DNA of 64,000 nt from Clostridia bacterium (GCA_017456005.1 JAFTLJ010000090.1:1-64000), one strand, 5' to 3'. Shown: positions 26,801 through 35,598, counted from the stretch's first letter. Notes: generated by a model from the sequence alone, not told the origin. A program made the numbers and translations.

Positions 26801-27376
26801 TTCAAGGTCAGCATAATCCCAAACTTCGATCTTCTGGATCTCGTGAGATGTACGGAAGCCATCGAAGAAGTTGAGGAAAGGAACACGGCCTTTGATCGTA
26901 GCGAGGTGTGCTACTGCACCAAGGTCCATAACTTCCTGAGGGTTGGATTCGCAGAGCATAGCAAAGCCTGTCTGGCGGCACGCATAAACGTCGGAATGGT
27001 CGCCGAAGATGTTGAGTGCGTGGGAAGCTACGCAACGTGCGGAAACGTGGATTACGCAGGGGAGAAGTTCGCCCGCGATTTTGTACATATTCGGGATCAT
27101 AAGGAGAAGACCCTGGGAAGCCGTATATGTTGTTGTGAGAGCGCCGGCTGCGAGAGAGCCGTGAACAGTACCTGCAGCACCTGCTTCGGACTGCATTTCC
27201 ATAACCTTAACATTTTCGCCTAAAATGTTTTTAAGGCCTGTTGCAGACCAAGAGTCTGTGAGTTCTGCCATTACGCTGGAAGGGGTAATAGGGTAAATAG
27301 CGGCAACTTCGGTGAACGCATAGGAAACGTGCGCCGCGGCTGTGTTGCCGTCCATGGAAATTTTATTTCTTGCCAT
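23807..27376 (-). CDS. nifJ: Pyruvate:ferredoxin (flavodoxin) oxidoreductase
   Basis: Oxidises pyruvate with CoA to acetyl-CoA and CO2, reducing ferredoxin; thiamine diphosphate enzyme of the cytoplasm. The single 1189-residue chain has the full domain order: pyrimidine-binding domain from MARNKISMDGNTAAAH, CoA/gamma domain, two ferredoxin-type cluster motifs (CIQCNSCAYVCP and CMGCGLCVKVCP), a CAGCAET proximal cluster and the thiamine-diphosphate domain with GDGWAYDIGFGGLDH and NTGGQASKAS. ATG 27376 is chosen since GGAGGTTC stands eight bases ahead; the frame extends six codons further upstream. Codon bias marks it as highly expressed. With PFL it offers two routes from pyruvate, one yielding hydrogen-linked reductant and one yielding formate. 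Confidence 0.98.
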   Translation of the reverse strand: MARNKISMDGNTAAAHVSYAFTEVAAIYPITPSSVMAELTDSWSATGLKNILGENVKVMEMQSEAGAAGTVHGSLAAGALTTTYTASQGLLLMIPNMYKIAGELLPCVIHVSARCVASHALNIFGDHSDVYACRQTGFAMLCESNPQEVMDLGAVAHLATIKGRVPFLNFFDGFRTSHEIQKIEVWDYADLEEMVDKDAIAAFRARALNPNHPVLHGSAENGDIFFQHREACNTYYDALPEIVEEYMDKVNAKIGTNYKLFNYYGAADAERVIIAMGSVCDAAEEVIDYLTAQGEKVGLVKVRLYRPFRADKLIEAIPATAKKIAVLDRTKEPGSLGEPLYLDVVTALATAGKTDVKVVGGRYGLGSKDTTPASIIATFENLKADAPKNNFTIGIVDDVTNLSLPEVAAPDTAPAGTISFKFWGLGGDGTVGANKNSIKIIGDHTDKYIQAYFQYDSKKTGGVTISHLRFGDKPIKSTYYITKADFVACHNPSYMLKGYKIVEDVKPNGTFLLNCQWTADELDANLPASVKRYIAENNINFYIVNAIDKAREIGMGKRTNTILQSGFFALANIMPIAEAVDYMKYMAKKSYLKKGEAVVEMNYKAIDAGVDALVKVDVPASWKDVTGDVAATAATGKRDDLVKFVNNVLYPVAKMQGDSLPVSTFKDMADGTFPQGSSAYEKRGVAVDVPVWHAENCIQCNSCAYVCPHATIRPFAMTEEEAQGAPAATKFAAKPVLKTNYKFTMAVSPLDCMGCGLCVKVCPVNNNPKMGTAIEMVPQATQLDQQPVFDYAVANVKEKKELINTTVKGSQFKQPLLEFSGSCAGCAETSYARLVTQLFGERMYISNATGCSSIWGGSAPATPYTVNAQTGRGPAWGNSLFEDNAEHGLGIYLAQKTIREKLIRKVTEMAESEKASEEFKAAAKAYLDTVNDGAANEAATADLVAALEAAAAAGCPKAPEVLAEKDYLSKKSVWLFGGDGWAYDIGFGGLDHVLASGQDVNVMVFDTEVYSNTGGQASKASQVGQVAQFAAAGKAIKKKDLANIAMSYGYVYVAQIAMGADMNQTIKAIAEAEAYPGPSLIIGYAPCEMHGLKGGMGNSQSEMKKAVEAGYWQMFRFNPELKAQGKNPLIIDSKAPTANYVDFIKSETRYSRLEQQFPERAKELFAEAEVQAKAKYNKLLKLAEMYGAE

Positions 27377-27435
27377 GTTTTTTAGAACCTCCATATATTT
27401 TTTAAAAAATAAAGTGCATTACACCATTTATAAAT

Positions 27436-27464
27436 ATGATACCACTTTGCGATAAAAAAGTAAA
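27436..27464 (-). promoter_or_regulatory. Promoter of PFOR
   Basis: On the minus strand TTTACT, 17 bp, TATCAT with an upstream TG (extended -10); the leader is about 55 bases. Confidence 0.75.
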
Positions 27465-27533
27465 GACGATATTGAGAAAAAACTTATTTTTTTATGATTT
27501 TTTTATGAAAATCAACCTAATTATAGGGGTTTT

Positions 27534-27857
27534 CTACCTATAATAAACATAATATGCGATAATTGTGCGCATTTTTCCGCCGTGCTCGAGGTCGGGGGCT
27601 GTGAGTATAGCGCCCTCCAGGCTCATAAGCTCGCTTGCCTCCAGCTCCTCTATTTTTGCGCGGAAAATAACGTGGTTATCGGCGCTTACGATAAATTCGC
27701 CGTTGCGGATGTTAAAGCCGCCGTCGCGCCCTATCACAATATCCATATCCCCCTCGCGCTCGCTTACGTAGCGCAGGCGGTGGCGGGCTATTTTCTCCGC
27801 CATTTTTATGCGGAAAGCCGGCGTTTGCTCGGGATTTTTCTTTTTAAAAGGCCACAT
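27534..27857 (-). CDS. Hypothetical soluble protein
   Basis: A 107-residue protein I do not recognise. The start is basic (MWPFKKKNPEQ), residues about 15-35 are helical and basic, and the rest is a beta-rich stretch (MDIVIGRDGGFNIRNGEFIVSADNHVIFRAKIE in two halves) suggesting a small barrel or PH-like fold. AAGGAGGT before the ATG is an excellent ribosome-binding site, so it is almost certainly expressed. It is transcribed in the same direction as PFOR but separated by 157 bases including the PFOR promoter. Confidence 0.7.
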   Translation of the reverse strand: MWPFKKKNPEQTPAFRIKMAEKIARHRLRYVSEREGDMDIVIGRDGGFNIRNGEFIVSADNHVIFRAKIEELEASELMSLEGAILTAPDLEHGGKMRTIIAYYVYYR

Positions 27858-27950
27858 CGGTTTTACCTCCTTCGTGTTTGTTGGGTATAATTTATTATAA
27901 CATATTTTTTGTGTTAATGGAAGAGGGAATACAGGGCGAAGATGGCGGAG

Positions 27951-27979
27951 TTGACAGATTTTTTATTGTGTGATATAAT
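27951..27979 (+). promoter_or_regulatory. Promoter of the interrupted membrane-protein gene
   Basis: Perfect TTGACA, 17 bp, perfect TATAAT. Confidence 0.92.
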
Positions 27980-28039
27980 TTGAATGAAAATATGTCCGTT
28001 TCAGGAATATTTGTGCGCTATACATACGGAGGTGTTTTT

Positions 28040-28612
28040 ATGAAGAAGATTTTAGTTTTTATAATATCATTTATTTTTATAATATCTGCTTTTTGCGTAT
28101 ATACGTTTGCCGGAGAGAGCGTTTCCTCGCTTTTTGAAAATAACCTTTCGGAAGCGGACCTCGAATTTTTAAGTGACAAGGAAAATTACCGTGAAGACGC
28201 CAAGGATGTTGATACGGAGGGCACCCCTGTATTGAAAATTTACTGCGCTTTGTATTGGAATTTATTTGACGATGGTATAGATGAAACTTTAGAATATGCA
28301 GAAGAGCAGAATGCGGCGGCTTACGTTATTTGGGGCGAAGAGCCTGTGCGATTGACTGTACTTAACCACGACGGCAAAAAAGCTATAACAAAGCTGAAAG
28401 GCGAGTGGAACCGAGAATACATACGGGAAATTGCCGAAATGGGCACAAGCACGGAAATACTCGGGCAAAAATGTACGGTAACGGAAATATACTGCTTTGA
28501 AGATTACCATACGGGTGCAGCCGTCTATTTTATCACGGACAATGGCGTTTTTATAAGATATGATGATTTTATATATGCCGATAAATATAATGATGGAATT
28601 TTGTTCACGTAA
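28040..28612 (+). CDS. Exported protein, N-terminal part before an in-frame TAA
   Basis: Codes 190 residues behind CGGAGGTG. Residues 1-24 are a signal peptide (FIISFIFIISAFCVYTFAG); the rest is a soluble ectodomain. The plan and the GESVSSLFEN opening resemble the three tandem proteins at 7.6-10.1 kb (AESVQSWLDN in copy 3), so this is probably a distant relative. The frame stops at TAA 28610-28612, but the same frame goes on for 92 more codons that carry the expected remainder. As it stands the product would be secreted without a membrane anchor. Confidence 0.65.
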   Translation: MKKILVFIISFIFIISAFCVYTFAGESVSSLFENNLSEADLEFLSDKENYREDAKDVDTEGTPVLKIYCALYWNLFDDGIDETLEYAEEQNAAAYVIWGEEPVRLTVLNHDGKKAITKLKGEWNREYIREIAEMGTSTEILGQKCTVTEIYCFEDYHTGAAVYFITDNGVFIRYDDFIYADKYNDGILFT

Positions 28613-28888
28613 GCGGATTTTTGCGAATATGCAGAAGTGTACTATAAATTCCGAACATCTTATTTTAATAATTACAGCTTTTTCTTTGTTCCCAAGGGCG
28701 GCACGGCATCGTTTTTGGATTATATCGAAGAATGGCACGACAGCCCACAAAGAGAATTCGTTTCTATGAGCGTGACGACGGTTCATGTAATCGGTGCGGC
28801 GTTTTTGGCGGTGTTTATTGCTGCAATAGTTATAATTGTGATTTTTGCGAGAAAAATCAAGAAAAAAGACGAGGAAAACAGAGGCTAA
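28613..28888 (+). pseudogene. C-terminal remainder of the interrupted membrane protein
   Basis: Directly after the TAA the same frame continues ADFCEYAEVYYKFRTSYF, then FFFVPKGGTASF, which recalls GEFLVPYT in the tandem family, then one membrane span (VIGAAFLAVFIAAIVIIVIF) and a basic tail KIKKKDEENRG. There is no ribosome-binding site for the internal ATG at 28637. Together with 28040-28612 it forms a 282-codon gene with one nonsense codon: a recent pseudogene, a sequencing error or a read-through site. Confidence 0.65.
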
Positions 28889-28906
28889 CACCTCTGTTTT
28901 TGTTAT
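28877..28906 (+). terminator. Terminator
   Basis: AACAGAGG, loop, CCTCTGTTTTTGTT, overlapping the stop codon of the interrupted gene. Confidence 0.9.
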
Positions 28907-29043
28907 TTTCCGTTATATTTAAAAAATCAAATAAAATTTAAATAAAATTTGTTAAATTTCATAAAAATCTATTCCATTTGGGGAAAATATATGTTATACT
29001 AAACGACACAATGTGTACAAATTTTATTCCTGGAGGACATTTA

Positions 29044-31998
29044 ATGAAAAAAACAGGTTCTGCAGTATTGCAGCCGCTGGAGAAAGAGAGCTTGCTTCGC
29101 CGTTTCGTGCGTTTTTGCGCGGGGCTTAAAGACAGCGAGTATATATATCTTTGCGCGGCATTCCTGCTTCCTTTTGCTATAATGCTCGGTATTTACGCTT
29201 GTATGGAAATGCACCCGTTCGGCAACAATTCCGTGCTTATGCTCGATTTGCAGGCGCAATACATCTATTATTACGAAGAAATTCGCTCGCTGCTAACAGA
29301 GGGCGGCAGCTTCCTCTATTCCTGGAAGCGAACTCTCGGCGGCGAATTTATGGGTATCATAGCGTACTATGGCGCGAGCCCCTACAACCTCATTTTCGCG
29401 CTTTTCCCAAAGCACATGGTGGCGGACGCGATGATGTTCATAAACATGATGAAGATAGGCTCTATGGGTCTTACGTTCGGCATTTATATCCACAAAACGC
29501 GCAAGCCCGGCGAAATGAAAACGCTCGCGCTTTCCTCTATGTACGCGCTTTGCGCATACGCCGTGGTTCAAACGCTCGACCCTATGTGGCTCGATGCGCT
29601 CGTGCTTTTGCCCCTGCTTATTTTGGGGCTTGAAGCACTTATAAAGGAAAGAAAGATAATTCTTTATATTGCAACGCTTACGATGGTGTTTATCACCAAC
29701 TACTACATCGGTTATATGACGGGTATTTTCACGTTCATATACTTCCTCTACTACTATTTTGTAAACCGTGCGGAGCTTATAGAAAAATACCCCTTGCCCG
29801 AAGGCAAATGGTATAAAAAGGCTGTGTGTGCGCACGGTGTGCAAACGTTTGGCAGGTTTGCCCTCGGCACGCTTGTAGCACTTCTTATAGCGGCGTTCAT
29901 GCTTATTGCGGCGATATACTCGCTTTCGTTTGGTAAGAACAACTTCCAGACAACGAACTGGGTTTTTGCGCTCCGCTTTGATTTTATAGAGATATTCAAC
30001 AAAATGCTCATCGGCTCTTACGATACGGTGCACCCGCGCGGTTTGCCGATGATATACAGCGGTATGCTGGCGCTTCTGGGCTTGCCTATGTTCTACATGG
30101 CGCCCTCTGTGAAGCCTGCGAAGAAGATAGGCGCGACGCTAGTGCTGCTTACGCTCGTGCTTAGCTTTATGATAAACCCCGTGGACCTTGTTTGGCACGG
30201 CTTTAACCTGCCGAACTGGCTCAACTACCGCTACTCCTTTGTTTTCTCGTTCTTTGTTATTACAATGGTAGCAGACGCGCTATGCGACGTGAAGAAGATA
30301 AAGGTAGGCAACGTGGCGGCGGCAGGCGGCATTATAATAGCTTTGGTGGCTATTTTGCAGAATATAAAATACCCCATAAATACCGAACAGAGCGAATTTG
30401 CCAATGCAAGCCAGAAAACGCTCAGCTCCATCTTGCTTGCTATTGTGTTTATAGTGGCATACGTTATAATAATTTACCTTTGCTCCAACGATAAGCTGGA
30501 AAATACGGGCACGTTTATGCTCGCTGCCGTTGTATGCGTGGAAATGTTTGCCGGCGGCTTGCTGAATATAAACGACGTGACGTATGACGTGGGTATGGTC
30601 CGCTACGGCAGCGTAGACGGGGTAACGGAAGACTTTTCTTCCTATACCGCGCCGATAAAACGAATAGAGCACGTTGTAAACGAGATAACCGAAAACGACC
30701 CTGCATTCTACCGTATGGAAAGCAAGGTATACAGACGCAAGGGCGGCGAAAACGAAAGCATGGCTTTCGGTTTCAACGGTATCGCACATTCCACATCCAC
30801 GCTCAATACAAACGTAATAAGGCTTTTCAATAACATAGGCTATGCTTCCCAATCGCACTGGACAAAATACCTCGGCGGCACACCGCTTACAGATGCGCTT
30901 TTCGGCATAAAATACGTTATTACGGCAGACGATAAGCTCGACAGCAAATATTACGAAGTGGCTCACTACGATCTGGAGCAGGTTACGTACGGTCAGCCCC
31001 TTTCCACCATTTATGCTATGGAAAACAAATATGCTTTGCCTATAGCATACGGTGTTTCCACATCTGTTATGGAAAAGCTTGCAGAGATGAGCACCCCTTA
31101 TTTCCCCACGGGCGCAGATGCGCAAAACGATATTATAGAAGCGTTCCTTTGGGATACGGAATTTGATGCTAATATATTTACAAATATTTACGCACATTAT
31201 GCGCTTAAAGATTGTAACGTGAGCATATTCTCGCAATCCTGCAAGTATATAGACGAAAACGGCGAGGAGCAAACAAAAATAGTGCCGTACAGATGCTTTG
31301 CATCCGACGGGGATAACCCCACGGTTTCCTACACGTTCAACGCCCAGGAGCACGGCCCCGTTTACGCGCATTTCCCGATGGACAATTTCGGCAAGGCTTG
31401 CGATATTTACGTAAACGACCAGTTTATTTGCCGCTACGACAGCGCACAGATAGTCAACCTCGGCTCGTTCAACAAGGGCGACAAAATTGTGGTAGAACTT
31501 GCTTTGGATGACGTTATCTACTTCTCCGAAAAGAGCCGCTTCTACTTCTTCCAGAACAACTACGATGCACAGCTCGAAGCGCTCGAATATCTCCGCAACG
31601 CCTCTATGAATGTAGAAGAGCACAGCAACACTATGCTGAAGGGCACGATAAGCATTCCCGAAGGGCAGGAGCTTATCCTCACGACCATTCCTTACGACGA
31701 GGGCTGGAACTGCTATGTGGACGGCGAAAAGGTTGAAATAAAGAAAGCGCTCGGCGCGCTTATCGCCATAGAAACCACACCCGGCGAGCACACTTTGGAA
31801 ATGCGCTATATGCCCAAATGCTATGTTGTGGGCTTTATAGCTTCTGCTGTAGGCATAGTAAGCTTTGCGGGAATTATAGTTTTTGAAATACTCAAAAAAA
31901 GACGCGCAAAAGCCGCTGTTTCGGTTATCTGCGAAGAAAAAGCACCCGAAACGAAGGCTGTGCCCGAAGCAAACGAAACAAAAACCGAAGAAAAATAA
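29044..31998 (+). CDS. YfhO-family polytopic membrane protein
   Basis: A 984-residue membrane protein of the YfhO family, a GT-C-like group; in Bacillus and Listeria relatives glycosylate lipoteichoic acid or wall polymers using a lipid-linked sugar. About a dozen hydrophobic segments fill residues 40-530, with a conserved early loop (NSVLMLDLQAQYIYYYEEIRS) that holds the acidic residue typical of the active site. Residues about 540-920 are extracellular and beta-rich; a final span (about 930-955) precedes a charged Lys/Glu tail. ATG 29044 follows TGGAGGAC at the right distance. A possible promoter (TATACT at 28995-29000) is weak at -35. Sugar and acceptor cannot be read from the sequence. 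Confidence 0.88.
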   Translation: MKKTGSAVLQPLEKESLLRRFVRFCAGLKDSEYIYLCAAFLLPFAIMLGIYACMEMHPFGNNSVLMLDLQAQYIYYYEEIRSLLTEGGSFLYSWKRTLGGEFMGIIAYYGASPYNLIFALFPKHMVADAMMFINMMKIGSMGLTFGIYIHKTRKPGEMKTLALSSMYALCAYAVVQTLDPMWLDALVLLPLLILGLEALIKERKIILYIATLTMVFITNYYIGYMTGIFTFIYFLYYYFVNRAELIEKYPLPEGKWYKKAVCAHGVQTFGRFALGTLVALLIAAFMLIAAIYSLSFGKNNFQTTNWVFALRFDFIEIFNKMLIGSYDTVHPRGLPMIYSGMLALLGLPMFYMAPSVKPAKKIGATLVLLTLVLSFMINPVDLVWHGFNLPNWLNYRYSFVFSFFVITMVADALCDVKKIKVGNVAAAGGIIIALVAILQNIKYPINTEQSEFANASQKTLSSILLAIVFIVAYVIIIYLCSNDKLENTGTFMLAAVVCVEMFAGGLLNINDVTYDVGMVRYGSVDGVTEDFSSYTAPIKRIEHVVNEITENDPAFYRMESKVYRRKGGENESMAFGFNGIAHSTSTLNTNVIRLFNNIGYASQSHWTKYLGGTPLTDALFGIKYVITADDKLDSKYYEVAHYDLEQVTYGQPLSTIYAMENKYALPIAYGVSTSVMEKLAEMSTPYFPTGADAQNDIIEAFLWDTEFDANIFTNIYAHYALKDCNVSIFSQSCKYIDENGEEQTKIVPYRCFASDGDNPTVSYTFNAQEHGPVYAHFPMDNFGKACDIYVNDQFICRYDSAQIVNLGSFNKGDKIVVELALDDVIYFSEKSRFYFFQNNYDAQLEALEYLRNASMNVEEHSNTMLKGTISIPEGQELILTTIPYDEGWNCYVDGEKVEIKKALGALIAIETTPGEHTLEMRYMPKCYVVGFIASAVGIVSFAGIIVFEILKKRRAKAAVSVICEEKAPETKAVPEANETKTEEK

Positions 31999-32017
31999 AC
32001 AAATAATACAAAAACCG

Positions 32018-32045
32018 AAAATGCTGTGCGCCGCACGGCATTTTT
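32018..32045 (+). terminator. Terminator after the YfhO gene
   Basis: AAATGCTGTGC and GCACGGCATTTTT form a hairpin with one G-T pair. The next gene begins 17 bases later, so some read-through is likely. Confidence 0.82.
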
Positions 32046-32062
32046 GGTATAGAAGAAGATTT

Positions 32063-33679
32063 ATGAAAACAGTTATTTTTGCACTTAACAGCTCATACAG
32101 CCACACGAGCCTTGCCGTGCGTGCTATAGCGCGCGGAATGGAAAGGCACGGGCTTTGCTGTGAAATAATAGAAAAAAACCAAAAAGATAAGCGCGGAGCG
32201 ATACTTGCCACACTTGCGGAAGCGAGTGCTGATATATACGGCTTTTCCGCGTACATATGGAATATTGCCGATATGCGCGCCTATGCAAGCTCGCTTAAAA
32301 AGATTTTGCCAAAGTCAAAAATTATTTTCGGCGGGCCGGAGGTGCTTTTCGCAGGGGAAGATTTCCTTTGCGAAAATCCATACGTGGATTACGTTATTCG
32401 CGGGGAAGGAGAAGAAGCTTTCCCCGAGCTTTGCGAAAAAATAGAGAAGAGCGAGGCTGCAGAGCGCATTATCGATGCGCCGTATTTTGCGGATTTTACG
32501 GAAAGCGGAATTTACTACGGCGACGTGGGCGCAACGCCGCACGGGCTCGTATACTACGAAAGCGTGCGCGGCTGCCCCTTTGCCTGCACGTATTGCCTTT
32601 CTTCCGTTACAGAGCGAAAGATACGTGCCAAAAGTGCGGAACGCACGCTTTCCGACGTGCTGGGCTTTGAAAAATTCGAAGATATAAAAACCGTAAAATT
32701 CGTAGACCGAACATTTAACTTTGACCGTGAGCGCGCAAAAGCCATTTGGCGTGGGCTTTCGGGCGCGGAATACACAAAGGAATATCATTTTGAAATTTGC
32801 GCCTCGCTGCTCGACGAAGAAAGCATAGAAATACTTTCGCACGTGCCAAAGGGCAAATTTCGCCTTGAAATAGGCTTGCAGAGCACGAACTCCGAAACTC
32901 TGGCGGCAATACACCGCAGCTTAGATGTGAAAAAGACAATGGAAAACACAAAAAGGCTCTATGAAGCGGGCAATCTTTTCGTTCACCTAGACCTTATCGC
33001 CGGCTTGCCGTACGAGGGGTATGATTCCTTCGGAAAGTCGTTTAATGATGCCTACGGCATTTGCGATGAGATTCAGCTGGGGTTTCTCAAGATACTTTGC
33101 GGATGCGAAATGGAGAAGAATGCGGAAAGATACGGCATAATTTACTCTGCCGAGCCGCCGTACGGTGTATTGAAAACAAATTGGCTTTCCTTTGCGGAGC
33201 TTCAAAAGCTTTCGCTGATAGACGAGATAAGCGACAGGATTTCCAACAGCGAAAGCTTTCGCCACACGTTCCCGTGGTTGCCGCTTGAATATGGTGACGC
33301 ATTCGAATTTTTCGAAAAATTCGGTGAGTTTTTCGAAAAAAAATACGGTGCACACTACGATATATCCAAGGTTTCGCAGGTGGGCACGTTTTTGCTGGTG
33401 CTGGAGTTTGCGGCGAGCATTATGGCTGATGTGCGCGAGGTGCGCGCACGCTTGGCGCTGGATTTTGCCCTGCACGAAACGCGAAAGCTGCCGCGCGAGC
33501 TGGCAGAGGGCGTTATACCCGCAGAAAGCGAGAAAGCGGAAATTCTTTCTGCCGTGCCGAAGCACGAAAGAGCGAATTGCGAGGTTTTGCACTTGCCTTT
33601 TATGAGCGAAGGATATATAATAGTAAACAGAAAAACGAAAACTTTAATAAAAACGGAGGTATCTGCAAATGGCATTTGA
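32063..33679 (+). CDS. B12-binding-domain radical SAM protein (DUF4080 type)
   Basis: A 538-residue protein with an N-terminal cobalamin-binding-like Rossmann domain (residues 1-130, ALNSSYSHTSLAVRAIARG), the radical SAM cluster motif CPFACTYC near residues 171-178 and a C-terminal DUF4080-like domain. Such proteins are frequent in Clostridia; the reaction is not known, though methyl transfer to unactivated carbon or a related rearrangement is the usual guess. ATG 32063 stands behind AGAAGAAG. The last 11 bases overlap rqcH, so both are co-transcribed; a functional link is not implied. Confidence 0.87.
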   Translation: MKTVIFALNSSYSHTSLAVRAIARGMERHGLCCEIIEKNQKDKRGAILATLAEASADIYGFSAYIWNIADMRAYASSLKKILPKSKIIFGGPEVLFAGEDFLCENPYVDYVIRGEGEEAFPELCEKIEKSEAAERIIDAPYFADFTESGIYYGDVGATPHGLVYYESVRGCPFACTYCLSSVTERKIRAKSAERTLSDVLGFEKFEDIKTVKFVDRTFNFDRERAKAIWRGLSGAEYTKEYHFEICASLLDEESIEILSHVPKGKFRLEIGLQSTNSETLAAIHRSLDVKKTMENTKRLYEAGNLFVHLDLIAGLPYEGYDSFGKSFNDAYGICDEIQLGFLKILCGCEMEKNAERYGIIYSAEPPYGVLKTNWLSFAELQKLSLIDEISDRISNSESFRHTFPWLPLEYGDAFEFFEKFGEFFEKKYGAHYDISKVSQVGTFLLVLEFAASIMADVREVRARLALDFALHETRKLPRELAEGVIPAESEKAEILSAVPKHERANCEVLHLPFMSEGYIIVNRKTKTLIKTEVSANGI

Positions 33680-35408
33680 CGCAGGTTTTACACGTGCTGT
33701 GTGTGCGGAGCTTTCCTGCCTGCTCGAAGGGGCAAAGGTGGAAAAGGTTACAGAGCCCACGAAGGATGAGCTCGTTATAATTTGCTACAAGGCGGGGAAG
33801 ACGCGCAAACTGTTCCTTTCCGCAAACCCTGCGCGTGCGCGAATATGCATAACCGAGCAAAGCTTTGAAAACCCGAAGGTTTCGCCGATGTTCTGTATGC
33901 TTCTGCGCAAGCACCTTTCGGGCGCGACGATAGCGGCGGTGCGCCAGCAGGGCTTTGAACGCGCTGTGGAGGTGGATTTTGCCGCGTACGATGAGATGGG
34001 CTTTACCACCACGCGCACGCTCGTTATAGAAATAATGGGCAAGTGCAGCAATATTATGTTCCTGGATGAAAAGCGCAAAATTTTGGGTGTGCTGCGCACG
34101 GTGGATTTTACCACGAGCGGCAAGCGCCAGGTTTTGCCCGGTATGACGTATGAAGCGCCGCCTGCACAGGAGGGGAAAATCCCCCCCATGGAGGAAACGG
34201 AGGCGGAGTTTTTTGCCAAAGCCGAAGCTTTTGAAAAAAGCAAGAGCGCGGAAAGCTTTTTGCTTGCAAACTATATAGGTCTTTCGCCGCTCGTAACGCG
34301 TGAAATCGCATATAAAGCAGGCGTTTTGGGCACAGAAATAGGAGCAGCAGACAAAAATTCACTTTTTGCCGGACTTAAAAATTACTGTGAAGCTCTCGGG
34401 GGGGCTTATACACCCACGCTTCTTCTCGGCACAGACGGTGCGCCGATGGAATATTGCTTTTTCGACATAGAGCAGTATGGCACCGGTACGGAGAAAAAGC
34501 ATTTTTCTACACTTTCAGAGCTTTTGGATGAATTTTTCGGCGAGCGCGATAAAATAGCCGTTATGAAAACGAAAACGCACGACGTTTCTCAGATAGTTGC
34601 TAATGCAAAAGCGCGAATCACGAAAAAAATAGGCTATATAAAGCGCGATCTTACCGAATGCAAGGAAGCGGAAAAGTACAAGCTGTGGGGCGACCTTATA
34701 ACGTCATCGCTCTATATGATAACGGGCAAGAGCAACTCCTGCGAGGTGGTGAACTACTACAGCGAAGAGATGGAAACGGTAAAAATTCCGCTGGATATAA
34801 AGCTTTCCGCTTCACAAAATGCGGCGAAATACTTTAAAAAATACACGAAACTGAAAAAGGCGAAGGAAATACTTACCGTGCAGCTGAAAGAAGCGGCGGA
34901 TGCGCTTTCTTACCTTGAGAACGTGGAAACGGCGATAAACCTTTCCGAAAACGAGCGCGACGTGGCGGAAATAAAAGCCGAGCTTACCGCACAGGGGTAT
35001 ATTTCCAAAGCAAAAGGTGCACAGGAAAAGAAAACGCAAAAGAAACCGGAAATAGTGCCGCTTAAATTTACCACGAGCGGCGGTCACCTTGTGCTTTGCG
35101 GCAAAACGGGCGCACAGAACGATTATATTACCACGAAGCTTGCCAAAAAGAGCGATTGGTGGTTCCACGTTAAGAACAAGCCCGGTTCGCACGTGCTTAT
35201 GGTATGCGAAGAGGGGGAAGACCCTGATGCTTCCGAATTTACGGAGGCGGCGCAGATAGCGGCGTATTATTCCAGCCTGCGCGACGGCGAAAACGTGGCG
35301 GTGGACTATACTCTTGCAAAAAATGTGAAGAAGCCTGGCGGCTCTACGCCCGGGCACGTGGTTTATTACACGAACTATACGGCGTATGTTGACCCGAAAA
35401 AAACGTAA
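33669..35408 (+). CDS. rqcH: Ribosome quality control protein RqcH (NFACT family)
   Basis: Binds the obstructed 50S subunit and recruits tRNA-Ala to add C-terminal alanine tails to stalled chains, marking them for proteolysis. The 579 residues show the NFACT-N domain (RARICITEQSFENP, MLLRKHLSGA), a helical coiled-coil middle (about 300-430) and the NFACT-R domain (FTTSGGHLVLCGKTGAQND, about 455-560) with SDWWFHVKNKPGSHV. Older annotations call it fibronectin-binding protein. CGGAGGT precedes the ATG, inside the preceding gene. Confidence 0.96.
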   Translation: MAFDAGFTRAVCAELSCLLEGAKVEKVTEPTKDELVIICYKAGKTRKLFLSANPARARICITEQSFENPKVSPMFCMLLRKHLSGATIAAVRQQGFERAVEVDFAAYDEMGFTTTRTLVIEIMGKCSNIMFLDEKRKILGVLRTVDFTTSGKRQVLPGMTYEAPPAQEGKIPPMEETEAEFFAKAEAFEKSKSAESFLLANYIGLSPLVTREIAYKAGVLGTEIGAADKNSLFAGLKNYCEALGGAYTPTLLLGTDGAPMEYCFFDIEQYGTGTEKKHFSTLSELLDEFFGERDKIAVMKTKTHDVSQIVANAKARITKKIGYIKRDLTECKEAEKYKLWGDLITSSLYMITGKSNSCEVVNYYSEEMETVKIPLDIKLSASQNAAKYFKKYTKLKKAKEILTVQLKEAADALSYLENVETAINLSENERDVAEIKAELTAQGYISKAKGAQEKKTQKKPEIVPLKFTTSGGHLVLCGKTGAQNDYITTKLAKKSDWWFHVKNKPGSHVLMVCEEGEDPDASEFTEAAQIAAYYSSLRDGENVAVDYTLAKNVKKPGGSTPGHVVYYTNYTAYVDPKKT

Positions 35409-35417
35409 AAATAATCG

Positions 35418-35453
35418 AAAACAAGCCTTATTTTTCAAAAAAGGCTTGTTTTT
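35418..35453 (+). terminator. Terminator of rqcH
   Basis: AAACAAGCCTT, loop, AAGGCTTGTTTTT. Confidence 0.93.
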
Positions 35454-35486
35454 ATCCCATGAAACAAACAAATGTTCGTAAAACTA

Positions 35487-35515
35487 TTGACAAATTTCGG
35501 TTTTGGTGGTATAAT
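35487..35515 (+). promoter_or_regulatory. Promoter of the phage head module
   Basis: Perfect TTGACA, 17 bp, perfect TATAAT, with TG before the -10. No operator-like repeat overlaps it, so expression may be constitutive. The 85-base leader up to the first gene is GC-richer and may fold, but I cannot assign it to a known RNA. Confidence 0.9.
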
Positions 35516-35598
35516 ACAGTCAAGCAAGAGGGAAGTGCGCTCCATCCCCGTTGGAAAGCCCACCTTTTGCGAGGATAGATAAAGGGATAGGAAAAGGA

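Noticed and set aside
23663..27223. 1186-codon open frame on the plus strand opposite PFOR
   Set aside because: Antisense shadow of a highly biased gene: the translation is Cys/Val/Phe-rich without domains, and PFOR on the other strand is complete with all motifs.
28610..28612. Reassigned TAA codon in this organism
   Set aside because: Many intact genes here end in TAA at the expected family length, so TAA is a normal stop.
30280..32256. 658-codon minus-strand frame opposite the YfhO gene
   Set aside because: Composition is that of a reversed membrane-protein gene; no start signal or domain.
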